Positions 54,146 to 64,000 of a stretch of 64,000 nt of DNA are shown here, in pieces. The position numbers and the translations under genes are program-made. Below the pieces are notes generated by a model. The model was given only the letters and a program-made list of their open reading frames with translations. It searched no databases and was not told the DNA's origin. The first letter of the stretch is position 1. Every line of letters starts with the position of its first letter. This DNA is from Norana najaformis (lineage: Eukaryota > Annelida > Clitellata > Crassiclitellata > Hormogastridae): the NCBI GenBank assembly GCA_964023275.1, contig OZ029923.1:6097229-6161228 (forward strand), given 5' to 3'.

Positions 54146-56549
54146 GCTCCTTGGCGTACACATTTACCGATGTAGCTAGTTCAGTGATCCCTCCATGTAA
54201 AATTCTTTTGACACCCAAATACCACGTTTTGATGACGTGCAATAGCATGAGACAGGACAGTACTGTATTACCAGGCTTTCTCAGCTGCTTTTTCGTTGCT
54301 CTGGAATAAGCTGTTTCTGTTGCTTTGTAAGATCTCTGATGCTATTCAGGCATGGGGTAAAATCTTGTCTTGATTGGGTTGCTTATCTTCCATAGCCCAC
54401 CTTCTGGTCAGTGGGGCCTCAAGGGTCTTGACTGCTTTTGTCCAATGGATTGTGCATCTGAATTCAGCTTTGCTTAGAAGCAGCGATCAGCTTGTGTCTG
54501 GTTAGTTACATTGGTTAACGTATACATCAAGGCGCCTCTGAGCGTGAGCATGCCGGTTTGCGTCCTGGTTGTGGCTTATTTTCAGAGCAGCTTAGGATCT
54601 TGGATTGGCACGGTCCATACACAGGGACCTTAAATAGCGTGGCATCCATTCGGTCGGGCAGTGGTGATGAAGACGAAGAACCCCACCTGATTAATTCATT
54701 GCAAAACGAACAGGCCATACGGTGGCTATAGAAAAACATGTACACTTTCATCAACCATTGGCTAGTGCCTGGTGGGTGGTTGCACTGCTGGAATGGTGCA
54801 ACACAATTTCCAGATTAAATCAGACATTAGTAAGGTCTCATATTCTAGAGTTTAATTAAATTTTGTATTTATGGTACAGGTCAAGTTCAATCAGAATTCA
54901 TGTTATAATGACGAGCATTATACAGTGTCTGATGTATGTCAAGAGATTTCTGTAGCACCCTCTTAAAATCTGTTCCCAGTAGCACTACTGTCCTGGCTGG
55001 GCAATCCAAGCTGTTCTCCACAGGCAGCAAAAGGTGAAATCAGTATTGTCTTACTAAACTATTATTGATTAATATTTAACTAAAGCTTTCATGTACTTCT
55101 CTTCCTATTCAGGCAAGGAGCGACAGGATCCAAAATTTGGATTTAAAATTCAGCCAGAAGCAGACAAAAGAATTGCATTTGTCCAAGTGGTAAGACAGAA
55201 AACTCTACAACTTGTACCCATTGTACGCATGTCTGATCCAATCTAGTCTAGTCTAATCTGAAGTCCTCTTGAACGCAATTATCGTAATACAGTATGTATA
55301 CATCAAGTTGTGGTTTTCAACAGTGGCTTAATCCCTTAGAGGGACTCAGTATAAATCCAGAGCAGGGTTATACACACATAAATATGTACATACATACACA
55401 CATGCAAACACAGACACAAGCGTGTAATGACAGATAATCAAGTGATAAAACTAAACAGTTTTGTTGAAGCAGTACTTGTGGTCCCTACACGGTGGACTTG
55501 GGTGCAAACTTGTCTCCATTTTTTTCTTGGCCACATCCTCCTAAGATGTGTTCGTTTGGATGATAAAAACTCACTTATTGCTAATAACAGATTTTAATGT
55601 ACACAAAGGCACACCAAAATATGTCAGAACTGAGGTTTGTGGAGTTTATCTGTGAACTACTGGAGTCGCTCAAACAATGGTGAGTCTAACTCCTGGGTTA
55701 TGAGGTAGAGAAGTTAAGCTAGTTGCTTTTCAGTTCTAAGTTAAGCTTCTAGGATCAAAGGCTCAAACCTGCAGACTGTTATGACTTGGTAGCTTTATAC
55801 TGTATAAATAAAAGAAATAATAATTAATATTTTTGAGATACTACAGAGAACAAGGCCTGGTTTTTAAAATCCCGACGGATCAAGAAATAACTAAGCAAGC
55901 AGAAATGTTTCTGGCTTAGAGAGTCGAGGTTAATACTTCTCTGATGTGCACGTTTGTTGATCAAGGCTGGCAACGAGTAAGGGTAAGGGTAAGGGTGTGT
56001 CTTATCAGGTGGCCACAGCTGCAGGGAAATACATTGCCATCGTAAAACCCAGCACCACCTGGCAAGGGAAGATGCTTTGGGAAATTTGATGCAGATGTTC
56101 TTGCGAGGAGGTCGCTAAATATTGTGCGCTTGTGTATGCTGGAACATTAAGAACCTCTTAGAGACATTGAAACGTGGTAATCTTACTGATTTAGGAGATG
56201 CCTCCTGTATGTGTGTGTGTGTTTATGTGCTTGCATGGGTGTCCATGAATGTGTGTTCATGCATGGGTGTCCATGAATGTGTGTGTGCTTGTGTGTGTTG
56301 CTCGTGGATGGTCTTTAGCTTGACTTCTAAGATTTTCTAGGAGATTCTAAGGGATTTTGACAGCACAGTCCATAACTGCGTCTTTTTCCTTAGACTGCGG
56401 AACATATAATCAAGTTTCCCGAGCTGTTCAAACAGAAGCTGACGGAGGAAGAGAAGTCCGTCAAAGACTACCAGAAAGCATCTGTGGAAAGCGAAAAGAT
56501 CCGAAGGAAACAGTGGAGTCAGCTCGATATGCCAACATGGTTTCGATAA
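51810..56549 (+). CDS. MRPL23: MRPL23, mitochondrial large-subunit ribosomal protein (uL23m)
   Basis: Exons 51810-51959, 53416-53498, 55113-55189, 56394-56549, all with GT-AG junctions and matching phases (154 codons plus stop; human protein 153 aa, so a short first exon is missing or lies at 51699). The encoded protein shows PLWQRRIPDYPIYWKGNPQL at the N-terminus (human has YPLYRLGGPQL), then DSFTFEVHPQ, MTNLDVKQYLEKIYGVSV, KIQPEADKRIAFVQV, FPELFKQKL, a charged helix and the terminal MPTWFR (human PSWFG). uL23m sits at the polypeptide exit tunnel of the mitochondrial 39S subunit. The introns contain SINEs of families A and C and a (CA)n run. Confidence 0.88.
52086..52300 (+). repeat. SINE copy in MRPL23 intron
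   Basis: Same body as the element at 18712-19000: GTGGGCTATCGGTAGCG head, CACACGTGCCTCTGTAGTG, GAATTTGGTACTGGC, CAGTACCTTGGGATTCG, CTGGCTCAAGG. Confidence 0.6.
52595..52725 (-). repeat. Family-C SINE fragment (reverse) in MRPL23 intron
   Basis: GAAGGACTTGCTCAAAGTCC, GGAGGCTCAAACCTTACTC and GTGCTCTAACGAATAACC correspond to the reverse of the family-C body and head. Confidence 0.6.
53878..54160 (-). repeat. Family-A SINE (reverse) carrying a (CA)n expansion
   Basis: Starts GTGACCGTATGGCCTCGACC, contains TGCAATGAATTTATTGG, CGCCACGCCATTTACGG and GAGATTTAAATCTCTGAAAT. It is then interrupted by a (CA)n run of about 33 units (54076-54141) before CAGAGGCTCCTTGG. Confidence 0.7.
54590..54755 (+). 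repeat. Family-A SINE (sense) in the same MRPL23 intron
   Basis: GACCTTAAATAGCGTGGC, CATTCGGTCGGGCAGTGG, CCTGATTAATTCATTGCAAA, ACATGTACACTTTCATC. It faces the reverse copy 430 bp upstream, so the pair could fold back in the transcript. Confidence 0.65.
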
Positions 56550-58300
56550 TTAACTGAGATTTGCTATAATTTTCTAAAACTCATTTTAAAAAACCAGGTC
56601 CGTGACTTGTGAGGTGTAGGCATGATGTGTGACGCCAGAGAGCTAAATTATATTCAAATTTAACTCATGATTTCTTGGAAGTATTTGTTTGTAGACTTTT
56701 TTGTAATTGTAATAAGAAATTTCTATAGCACCGCTTTAAGAGAAACTAATCAGAGACAGCTTTCTGCTTTTGAATGCCACAACGATCACGATGAGAAGTT
56801 TCTAAAGGTGGTATCTAAACGTTGAGGTCCACCGATACTTCAACTGGATGGAGGATATATATTTTGTTGGAGTGCTGAAACACAAAAAGGGAAACCAAGG
56901 AGTTTGCTTCTAGACCTCAGTGGAGTCATGACCTCTGACCTATATTATCTGGTAGAATCTTAAGTTGCCTTGAGCTGCCATGCATTAGCATTTATACCTC
57001 AAACAAAGCCTTTTCTCTGGATTCTGTACTTAGAAGAATGACACCTATAAACCGCAAACCTTCTTCTAGCGTTCTGTAGTTTAAACAAAAGAAGAGGAAG
57101 ACAGGTTTGTAGTGCTTTTATAAGGTATTTCAAAGTGCAATAGTAAGTGTCTTCATACATGCATACGTACGTACAGTTACTTAATGCAGTGGTTTAATTT
57201 ATGTAGCACCAGTTTCCGAGAAACCCTAGCCGTTGCATGCACTCTTAAAATTAACATCCTTTAGCAGTGTGGCCAGAATGCTGATAGACACACACTGTCT
57301 AGTATTAGACATTTACACTGGCTGCAGCCAGACATTTCTGTGCACTGCTGTATGGAAAAAAGTTTTGTGTATGGTTCAAGTACTCAGGGTATGCTACTGT
57401 CCACGACAGTGGTTAGTGGACTTGAATATCAACCCTGAGATTGGGGATTCAAGTCCCTGCCAGGGCAGGAAGATGTTTAGAGACCTTTGTGCCACTTGTG
57501 TCCCCTAGCGAACTCAGCTATACAATGAGTACACTGCCTGTACAGTGTACACCGTTGATAAGGGAATAAGACAGCAAGAGAACTGACCACCAATTTTATA
57601 AGCCAAGGCTAAGAAAAATGAAGTTGTGAACATTTCATACCGACGGCTGTCAGTCGGGGTTTGCTCAAGGGGCGGCTACTCTTTTTCAGTATGTAAGAGG
57701 TTCATGTGAAAACGGTTGTGGCAGTTTGCTGGGTGGAGATAAACACTTTGCAGTTAGATGGGGCTTTAATCCAGGAGAACCCCACTGGCTGTGAGCATGA
57801 TGTGCGGCTATTTCTATAGCGCCTTAACAGATTCTTAAAGAATTTCAACCAAAACAACGTTACTACGTATAAATGTAATGGTACCGTATCTAGGCACTTA
57901 TTATTGCGCCCTCTAATTACCTTGGAAACCAAACTGCGCTGCTATTCGCGATCTTGCCGGCATGCCCATAGGACTCGTCAAATGTTGATGGGCATGCTGG
58001 CAGGGCACAGTGAGCTGTCCTGCATTAAAAAATCTCGTCTGGTCACAGTGTCCCACCCATTCGTCGCTGCTGTTACCAGCCATTAAGAGGGCATCGTTAA
58101 GACCAAACATTTGGCAACCGTTTCAGAATGGCCTCGGATTCTCTGGGCATCAAACGAAAATCCCCTTTGTTTGTCGTCGATTGAGACCCGGATGCGTTAA
58201 ATCGGGTGCGTTTCTTCAACTGCTTTCAATGAAAACGGAATCGACGAACGGAGGCTAACAAAGTGTCATCTTAATGGCTTTGGTCAACCAGTTGACGTTA
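56550..58300. other. Intergenic DNA downstream of MRPL23
   Basis: No gene supported. 57396-57500 has a tRNA-like SINE head (CAGTGGTTAGTGGACTTG, B box GGGATTCAAGTCC). 56700-56760 has the SINE-type phrase TTTCTATAGCACCGC. Confidence 0.45.
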
Positions 58301-58309
58301 GGTGGCTGA

Positions 58310-58440
58310 GGGCAAAACGAGGACAAGGACCAGGAGGAAGAGTAGGGAAAGAGGAGGAGGTGGAGGAAGAGGAGGGACAGGAGAAGAGGAGAGGCAGGGG
58401 ACAAGGAGAAGGAAGAGGGAAGAGAAATGAAGAGATAGAG
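58310..58440 (+). repeat. Polypurine (GGA)n tract
   Basis: About 130 bp of GAGGAGGAAGAGG-like sequence, almost pure A/G. Confidence 0.85.
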
Positions 58441-58624
58441 GTGAATCGAAACGAAGTTTTATGGTTCGATGGTCTGCCTGTCAATATAAATCCCGGGAAC
58501 GCGCAAACAGAGTTGTGAATGGAGGATGACCTGGTCACATATTTATGATATTCGCATGTATAGTGGCGTACGCGTCTTTTTACCCAGAGGGTCCGTCCTT
58601 ATTCACCAGATTTACCATTATTCT

Positions 58625-58930
58625 GGAAGGTCATTGATTGTCTTTCTCAGGTCAAACCTTGGGCTAGAACTGTTCTGGGTAAACGGGCTTTTTCGGTTGC
58701 TGGACCAAAATTCTGGATTTCCCTCCCTGTGTCTGTTCTTTCTGCTCAGTCGCTTCTGTCATTTCGTTCTCAGCTTAAAACTTACCTGTTTCAAATTGCT
58801 TATCCACCATAGGCTGCCTCTCTGTCGTGCGGACTGACCTGCGGCTTGGTTTTGGTGTGCTATCGGTTGATGCCTTGTGCATTAGACACGGGCGCATTAG
58901 AAGTTGCTAATTATTAATATTATTATTATC
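58625..58930 (+). mobile_element. LINE ORF2 C-terminus and 3' UTR
   Basis: With one frame change the plus strand encodes GKRAFSVAGPKFWISLPVSV followed by SAQSLLSFRSQLKTYLFQIA and a stop. This is the terminus of a CR1/Jockey-type ORF2. The 3' UTR (GACCTGCGGCTTGG, CGGTTGATGCCTTGTGC, GAAGTTGCTAATTATTAAT) is shared with fragments at 11180-11280 and 14945-15045, then an (ATT)n tail. 5' truncated, inactive. Confidence 0.8.
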
Positions 58931-59034
58931 TGGATGAAACCCGAGGGAGGTCTAGGACAGCGAGCCCCCAACGATTCGGGGGCCTGAATAGTTGTCGTAA
59001 GCTCCCCAGCGGGGTACGGGAGCCAACGCATTTT

Positions 59035-59400
59035 GTAATTGTAGTTGTAATATGAGATTTATAAAGCGCATCTCAGAGGATAAACTCAACAGAGGTGCTT
59101 CCGACCCGAAAAAGTAAAATCTTTGTTGAACAGTACAGTCTTCAGGCGCCTGCGGAACACTGAGAGGGGGAGAGAAAGGAGCTTTAAGCGTTTAGTATGA
59201 AATTGAGGAAATTTGGGCAACAAGTTAGTGCGACTTTTTAGCCAGGTGGTCCAGTATTTGGGTGAAAATTGAGATGTTTGAGACAGCGAAAGCCGAAGAC
59301 GCGAAGCCCATGTAATGAAAAGAGGCTCCGATGAGTCGTAAGCTCCCCTGATGGATCAGGGGTAGAGCCCTGAAAACAAACGCATTTTGCCGAAATAAAA
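59035..59400 (+). repeat. SINE-like repeat family E
   Basis: Same block order as 31592-31947: TTATAAAGCGCATCTCAGAG, GAGGTGCTTCCGACCC, CTTTAAGCGTTTAG. A second fragment of its left part is at 59607-59650 next to an (AT)n run. Confidence 0.6.
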
Positions 59401-59669
59401 CAGATCAGGAATCAAATAAGTGAAATCGGTCTGGAAAAAACTCTGCTGTCTGAAACTCGTATCCATCGACGGAGCAAATTCAGTATTCGCCGATCGGTGG
59501 GAGATACACCCAACATTCTCATCTGATTTACACGACAACGTTGCTGGTCTTGACCTCAGGGGGTCGGGACCCCAGGGCCTCCTCTGCCAGGGATATATAT
59601 ATATACATATATTTATAAAGCGCATCTCAGAGGATAAACTCAACAGAGGTGCGATATGAAAATGTGGTG

Positions 59670-60050
59670 GTATGGTTCCGACCCAGAGAATTACCCCTAT
59701 GGTCAGGCCTTAATTATTGATCAGGCCGCAGCAATTTCTCAAGACAGATAAGAAGGAGAAGAGAACAGGATTTCACTCCACTTAGGAAAATTACGCCTCC
59801 GGTGCAAGACGCCTGCGTGTAGTAGTATGGCATTCGTCGCCCCTTCCTCTATCCGCCCCTTTTTCTGCCTCCCTGAATGTGTGCAGGGAGCTGGGAGGAA
59901 AAGATCAGAATCCCTGCTACGCACCAGGTACATGTAAAGATGATCGATCGCCCGCCGAATATTCAATTGTTTCTAAAAATTCATCTGTATATTGCTGACT
60001 GTCATACCTGCCAGTTTCCGGTAGGTATGATTGTCCCTCTGCCTCTCCGT
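59670..60050. other. Unassigned DNA
   Basis: No gene recognised; short frames are not gene-like. Confidence 0.4.
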
Positions 60051-60054
60051 CTCA

Positions 60055-60250
60055 CCTTTTCCTCCTTTTTTTCTGTCTGTCTGTCTCTCTTATTCTCTCT
60101 TGGTCTCTCCCTATCCTCGCCTTTCTCATTCTTCCTCTCTCCGCTGTCTTCTTCTTTGTCTCTCTGCCTCTCCATCTCGCCTTTTCCTCCCTCTTTTCTC
60201 TGTTTTTCTCTTTCTCTGTCTCTCTTTCTCTCTTTCTCTGTCTCTCTCTT

Positions 60251-60281
<31 letters not shown>

Positions 60282-60450
60282 TTCTCTGTCTCTCTCTTTC
60301 TCTTTCTCTGGCTGTCTGTCTGTCTGTCTCTTTCTTTCTTTTATTCTCTGTGTTTTGGACTCTCTCTTTCCTCGCCTCTCTCATTATTCCTCTCTCGTCT
60401 TCGCTATCTTCTTCTTTGTCTCTCGGACTGTATGTCTGTCTGCCTGACTG
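60055..60450 (+). repeat. (TC)n/(TCTG)n polypyrimidine region
   Basis: CTCTCTTTCTC and CTGTCTGTCTC repeats; two similar halves (60030-60200 and 60330-60440 share CTCGCCT, CTTCTTTGTCTCT). The Ser/Leu-rich frames of up to 295 aa across it are low-complexity artefacts. Confidence 0.85.
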
Positions 60451-61237
60451 TCTATCCATCTTCTCGCCTCTCACATTTTTTCATCGTCGTTGTCTTTACT
60501 CGTCATTCTAATTTATTTATTTTTTATTTGTCCTTATCAGCCTTTTGTCCCTCTGCTCTCTGTCATTCTCCCTGTCTCTTCGCTGGCTCTCTGTCTGTCT
60601 GCTTGTATCTCTCCCATATGCCTCCCTATCTGTGTTTTATTCTGTTTTATCTAATGTTCTGTCTGCCTGTGTTTTTGTCTGCCAGTCTTTTTGTCTCTTT
60701 CTGTACGTCTGTGTTTTTACTTTGTTGCATACCCTTTTATTTTATTTTTCTGTTTTATGCGTAAACTGCTTTTCCTGAACTCTCCGACCTGCCATCTGAT
60801 TCTTTATTTTCGTCCGACTATTAGCTGAAATTTGCGGCGTTCACTTTGCTCCTTAGCAACAGCGTGGCTGTCTTGACTTGACGTCTGCGGACATCGACCG
60901 GGCCATGAAACGGACTCAATAACACGGCTGTTGCGGATTTGATTTGATTAAGCGATGCTGATTATTAGGCTCCGCTTTCCCTTTCCAACTTGATTACAAA
61001 TGGACGACTCAAACAGATAACGATTTTCGATTACGGTTTCACCTAAAACGACCATCGCGTTACGAAAAACGGCGCTGTAAAGGTCATTAGGTTTGGAAGA
61101 TTAGATTAGATTGTGGGATGGGATGTCACGTGACGTGTCGTGGTAACGTGTTAAGAAGTTATCTAACATTTTGCTTAGCAACCGTAGCCGGACTTTTGGT
61201 TTCCCTGACTTGCTGGATTAAAAAAATTTACTTGAGG
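60451..61237. other. Unassigned DNA
   Basis: No gene recognised. T-rich to 60780, then unique sequence with GTCACGTGAC (61125-61134), a 10-bp palindrome holding an E-box. Confidence 0.4.
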
Positions 61238-61490
61238 GTGTCAATAAAGGTCGTCCGCAAAAATGACTTATTTCGAACCCTCTCTCCTCTTCTCCGCATT
61301 TAACATTACCCTTCCCATACCCTTTTCTGGACGTCCGCACTCCAACGGAATACTCAGGCCTAGATTAGTAGTCTAGGCTGTTGATCAAGCAGGGCTAACT
61401 ATGATACGGTGTGATGGGATTCTTTGATACTGCTGCCTGGCTAAGGCACTGTCTGCTGCCTGACTAAAGTTGGTGTTTAAGGCAAAGTGT
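61238..61490 (+). mobile_element. Second copy of the MITE-like element
   Basis: Begins GTGTCAATAAAGGTCGTCC and follows the same order as the copy at 1527 (GTCCGCA, GGCCTAGATTAG, GTTGATCAAG, GGGCTAAC, GTTGGTGTTTA). The opposite terminus was not found within the next kilobase, so this copy is probably truncated or diverged. Confidence 0.55.
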
Positions 61491-62050
61491 GAACTGAAAT
61501 AACGGTATTTGGCTACTGTGATGGAACAGAGTCCTCAGTCCTTTTATTCCTCTAAGATGATGCTCACATTCTGATCTCCGAACTTGGGAAACAAGAACAA
61601 TGGGGGTAGTGATGATCTATATTCTTAAATGGTGCGACATTGTATTCTTGAGCGGTTTCATCTGGCAGTGGTGGAGGTTAATTCGAGTTCTGCTTGGTGA
61701 CGTCATGTGCCAAGGACACAGACACTTCAGTTCTGGCTAACAGACAAGGTAAATTCAAGGCCTTCCATGTTAATTAGTTTAATTAAATATGCAAACAATA
61801 TAGACTGACCAGAAGAGGGTCAACTGGGAGTAGAATAAACAGACCTAGTGTAGTCCCTTGGGGGGGGGGGTAGAGGTGTGCAAAGGAATAAGACAATCAG
61901 ATTATATTCGGTAGAAGCTAATGACCAACCACTCACAACCAATAACCCTGAAATAAGTTGTGAGTGGAGAGGGACAATGAGTCATTAGTTGCGAGCGCCA
62001 GAAGGATCAGGTGCCAAAGTAACAGGGTCTATAAGTAAGTCTCTTTGTCC
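61491..62050. other. Unassigned DNA with an 11-G run
   Basis: No gene recognised. A homopolymer of eleven G is at 61860-61870. Confidence 0.45.
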
Positions 62051-62059
62051 CAAGGTCAC

Positions 62060-62700
62060 CTGCCCCAATAACCTTCAAGGACGCTAGGACACTGCCCCTA
62101 TATCCTCCAAGGACACTTGCCATTATAACCTCCAAGGACACTTGCCCCTATATCCTCCAAGGACACTTGCCATTATAACCTCCAAGGACACTTGCCCCTA
62201 TATCCTCCAAGGACACTTGCCATTATAACCTCCAAGGACACTTGCCCCTGTATCCTCCAAGGACACTTGCCATTATAACCTCCAAGGACATTTGCCCCTA
62301 TATCCTCCAAAGACTCTTGGCCTTATAACCTCCAAGGACACTTGCCCTTATATCCTCCAAGGACACTTGCCATTATAACCTCCAAGGACACTTGCCCCTA
62401 TAACCTCCAAGGACTCTTGGCCTTATAACCTCCAAGGACACTTGCCCCTATATCCTCCAAGGACACTTGCCATTATAACCTCCAAGGACACTTGCCCCTA
62501 TATCCTCCAAGGACACTTGCCATTATAACCTCCAAGAACTCTTGGCCTTATAACCTCCAAGGACACTTGCCCCTATAACCTCCAAGGACACTTGCCCCTA
62601 TAACCTCCAAGGACACTTGCCCCAATAACTTCCAAGGACACTTGCCCCTATAACCTCCAAGGGCACTTGCCCCTCCAAAGGAAGCTTGCCCTAATAACGT
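62060..62700 (+). repeat. 25-bp minisatellite with 50-bp higher-order period
   Basis: About 25 units of CCTCCAAGGACACTTGCC plus a 7-base variable end. Two unit types alternate, ending ATTATAA or CCTATAT, giving a 50-bp dimer over 62115-62290 and again 62340-62520. The right part is homogenised to the CCTATAA type. Confidence 0.9.
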
Positions 62701-63600
62701 GTAACCAAGACAAGGGAGGGCGTAAACCAGTCTCCTACCTTCAGCCCCCCCCCATTGCGGTTTTCTGGGTGGGTAGCCGGCCGTCAGCTAACCTGTCTTG
62801 GGCCCCATAGTTTAAATTTAGCACATATTAGTCCATGTACTTTGTGTTATTGTGACGCCAATCACCTTGATATAGCGCCGTCGTCGAATACACTTTATCA
62901 AATTAACTTGGGTCTCACTGTCTTTCTCTTGGTTCTTCTGGTGGTGGCTTTCTTTCTCCCTTTGTCCCTCCATCCCTGGCTCCCTCTATCCTCCCTACCT
63001 CTCTAGCACCGTCTCTTCCTCCCTTTACCCCATGGTTTGCTCAGAAGGCTTGTGTGGGCTAGACGGTTGTCGCCATCAGAGAGACACAAGCAGGTGCTCC
63101 GCCTGGCAGGAAACAAGTGCGAGGAAACCAAACAGTTTTCTGATTGGCGCTGTCGCATCCTATCTGTTAAAGTGCATTAGTTCTCAGTGCACCTGCGCCA
63201 CTGAGCACCCGCAAGCGGATGTTTGAACATATCAATGCAACCCTACCTGATGGTACCAATTGGTTTTCCATCAGCTACCGAATCAAGTGCGTGATCGGGT
63301 TCTTTTATTCGCAACCTTCATCCCTGCGTCCGTCTGTCCTTCCTTTTCACCGTCCGTCCGTCCGTCTCTCTGTCTCTGTTTCTCTTTCTCTCTCCTTTTC
63401 CTCTCCCTCCGTCCTTATTTCACCTTTTCAAGAAATCCCACCCTGCTCCATCGAATCTGCTGCCTTCCCATTTCTCTCAGCTTAAACGCAACCCACCATA
63501 GCAGCTCCTTTCCCTTTCTCTCTGTCTCTCTCTGTCTCTGTCTCTCTCACTGGTCTTCAGTCAACCTGACATGATTCTTGACATGGTATCTTTGGACAAC
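62701..63600. other. Unassigned DNA
   Basis: Short frames here lack homology or splice logic. 62850-62890 has a SINE-like TTGATATAGCGCCGTCG; 63490-63550 is (TCTC)n. Confidence 0.4.
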
Positions 63601-63624
63601 TCCACAGGCTTGACGCAGCTGGTG

Positions 63625-63682
63625 CCTTGCGCTTAGCTTTTAAGTAGCACTTCAGAAATTTTGAGTTTACGATTACGATTCT
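63625..63682 (+). repeat. Family-B type SINE 3' end
   Basis: GCGCTTAGCTTTTAAGTAGC then GAGTTTACGATTACGATT, matching the end of the copy at 22710-23070. Confidence 0.55.
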
Positions 63683-63769
63683 CCCTTTTTTCCTCCCTCT
63701 CTGCCTCCATCCTTGGCTCCCTTTATCCTCCCTACCTCTCTAACATCGTCCCTTCCTCTCTTTGCCCCG

Positions 63770-64000
63770 CCTCCCCTTCTTTCCTCATTTCCTTCCTTCT
63801 TTCCTTCCTCCTTTCCTTCTTCCTTTCCTTCCTCCTTTCCTTCCTTCTTTCCTTCCTCCTTTCCTTCCTCCTTTCCTTCCTCCTTTCCTTCCTCCTTTCC
63901 TTCCTCCTTTCCTTCCTCCTTTCCTTCCTCCTTTCCTTCCTCCTTTCCTTCCTCCTTTCCTTCCTCCTTTCCTTCCTCCTTTCCTTCCTCCTTTCCTTCC
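63770..64000 (+). repeat. (TTTCCTTCCTCC)n 12-bp polypyrimidine array, cut by the window end
   Basis: The first ~60 bp are mixed TTCCTTCTT variants, then nearly perfect 12-bp units to the last base. The array continues beyond the window. Confidence 0.95.

Noticed and set aside
55978..55997. Telomere-like repeat
   Set aside because: Only three GGGTAA units, not the animal TTAGGG, and too short.
59877..60764. 295-aa Ser/Leu-rich frame
   Set aside because: Polypyrimidine low-complexity sequence; no domain, no splice logic, mirrored open frame on the other strand.
62060..62700. CRISPR-like array
   Set aside because: Units are contiguous without unique spacers and the DNA is eukaryotic; it is a minisatellite.

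Overview
This is animal nuclear DNA. Genes are split by GT-AG introns, coding density is very low, and microsatellites, minisatellites and tRNA-headed SINE-like repeats dominate. The gene set (SPIDR, RNPC3, an RGK-type GTPase, MRPL23), with exon phases that join cleanly, together with many dispersed SINE/LINE fragments, fits a marine invertebrate with a conservative gene repertoire (lophotrochozoan, or invertebrate deuterostome or cnidarian). I cannot name the species. Nothing is prokaryotic: there are no operons, ribosome binding sites or CRISPR arrays.

Layout. 1-4.47 kb: no gene recognised; a 552-bp MITE-like element, a small hairpin, a (GA)n run and SINE fragments. 4.47-18.52 kb (+): a complete 19-exon SPIDR homologue (DNA-repair scaffold for RAD51/BLM), reconstructed here exon by exon. 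Its second intron hosts an oppositely oriented transposase-like gene (5.75-7.42 kb) with its own TATA box and CRE-type promoter, broken by a frameshift. 19.27-20.79 kb (-): an intronless RNPC3 (U11/U12-65K), tail-to-tail with SPIDR. 23.80-37.11 kb (-): a four-exon RGK small GTPase whose introns are filled with tetranucleotide repeats, a LINE reverse transcriptase fragment, SINEs and a piggyBac remnant. 37.1-43.9 kb: almost pure simple repeats with no supported gene. 43.96-47.1 kb (-): a three-exon ankyrin-repeat gene whose 5' end abuts a 27-bp coding-phase minisatellite. 47.2-51.7 kb: dispersed repeats, including a clean nested insertion with an 8-bp target duplication. 51.7-56.55 kb (+): MRPL23, a mitochondrial large-subunit ribosomal protein. 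56.6-64 kb: LINE 3' ends, SINEs, a second MITE copy, a 25-bp minisatellite with 50-bp higher-order structure, and a polypyrimidine array running off the window.

The genes do not form one pathway: homologous recombination (SPIDR), minor-spliceosome recognition (RNPC3), calcium-channel/cytoskeleton signalling (RGK), mitochondrial translation (MRPL23) and an uncharacterised ankyrin protein. I did not find a convincing new multi-gene system. The most unusual signals are: a 40-bp perfect inverted copy of the RGK C-terminal coding end inside the gene's own intron; an intron-free minor-spliceosome gene; a piggyBac remnant flanked by 66-bp direct repeats that both end in TTAA; a double CRE palindrome driving a nested selfish gene; and a perfect 20-bp palindrome next to the SPIDR start codon.
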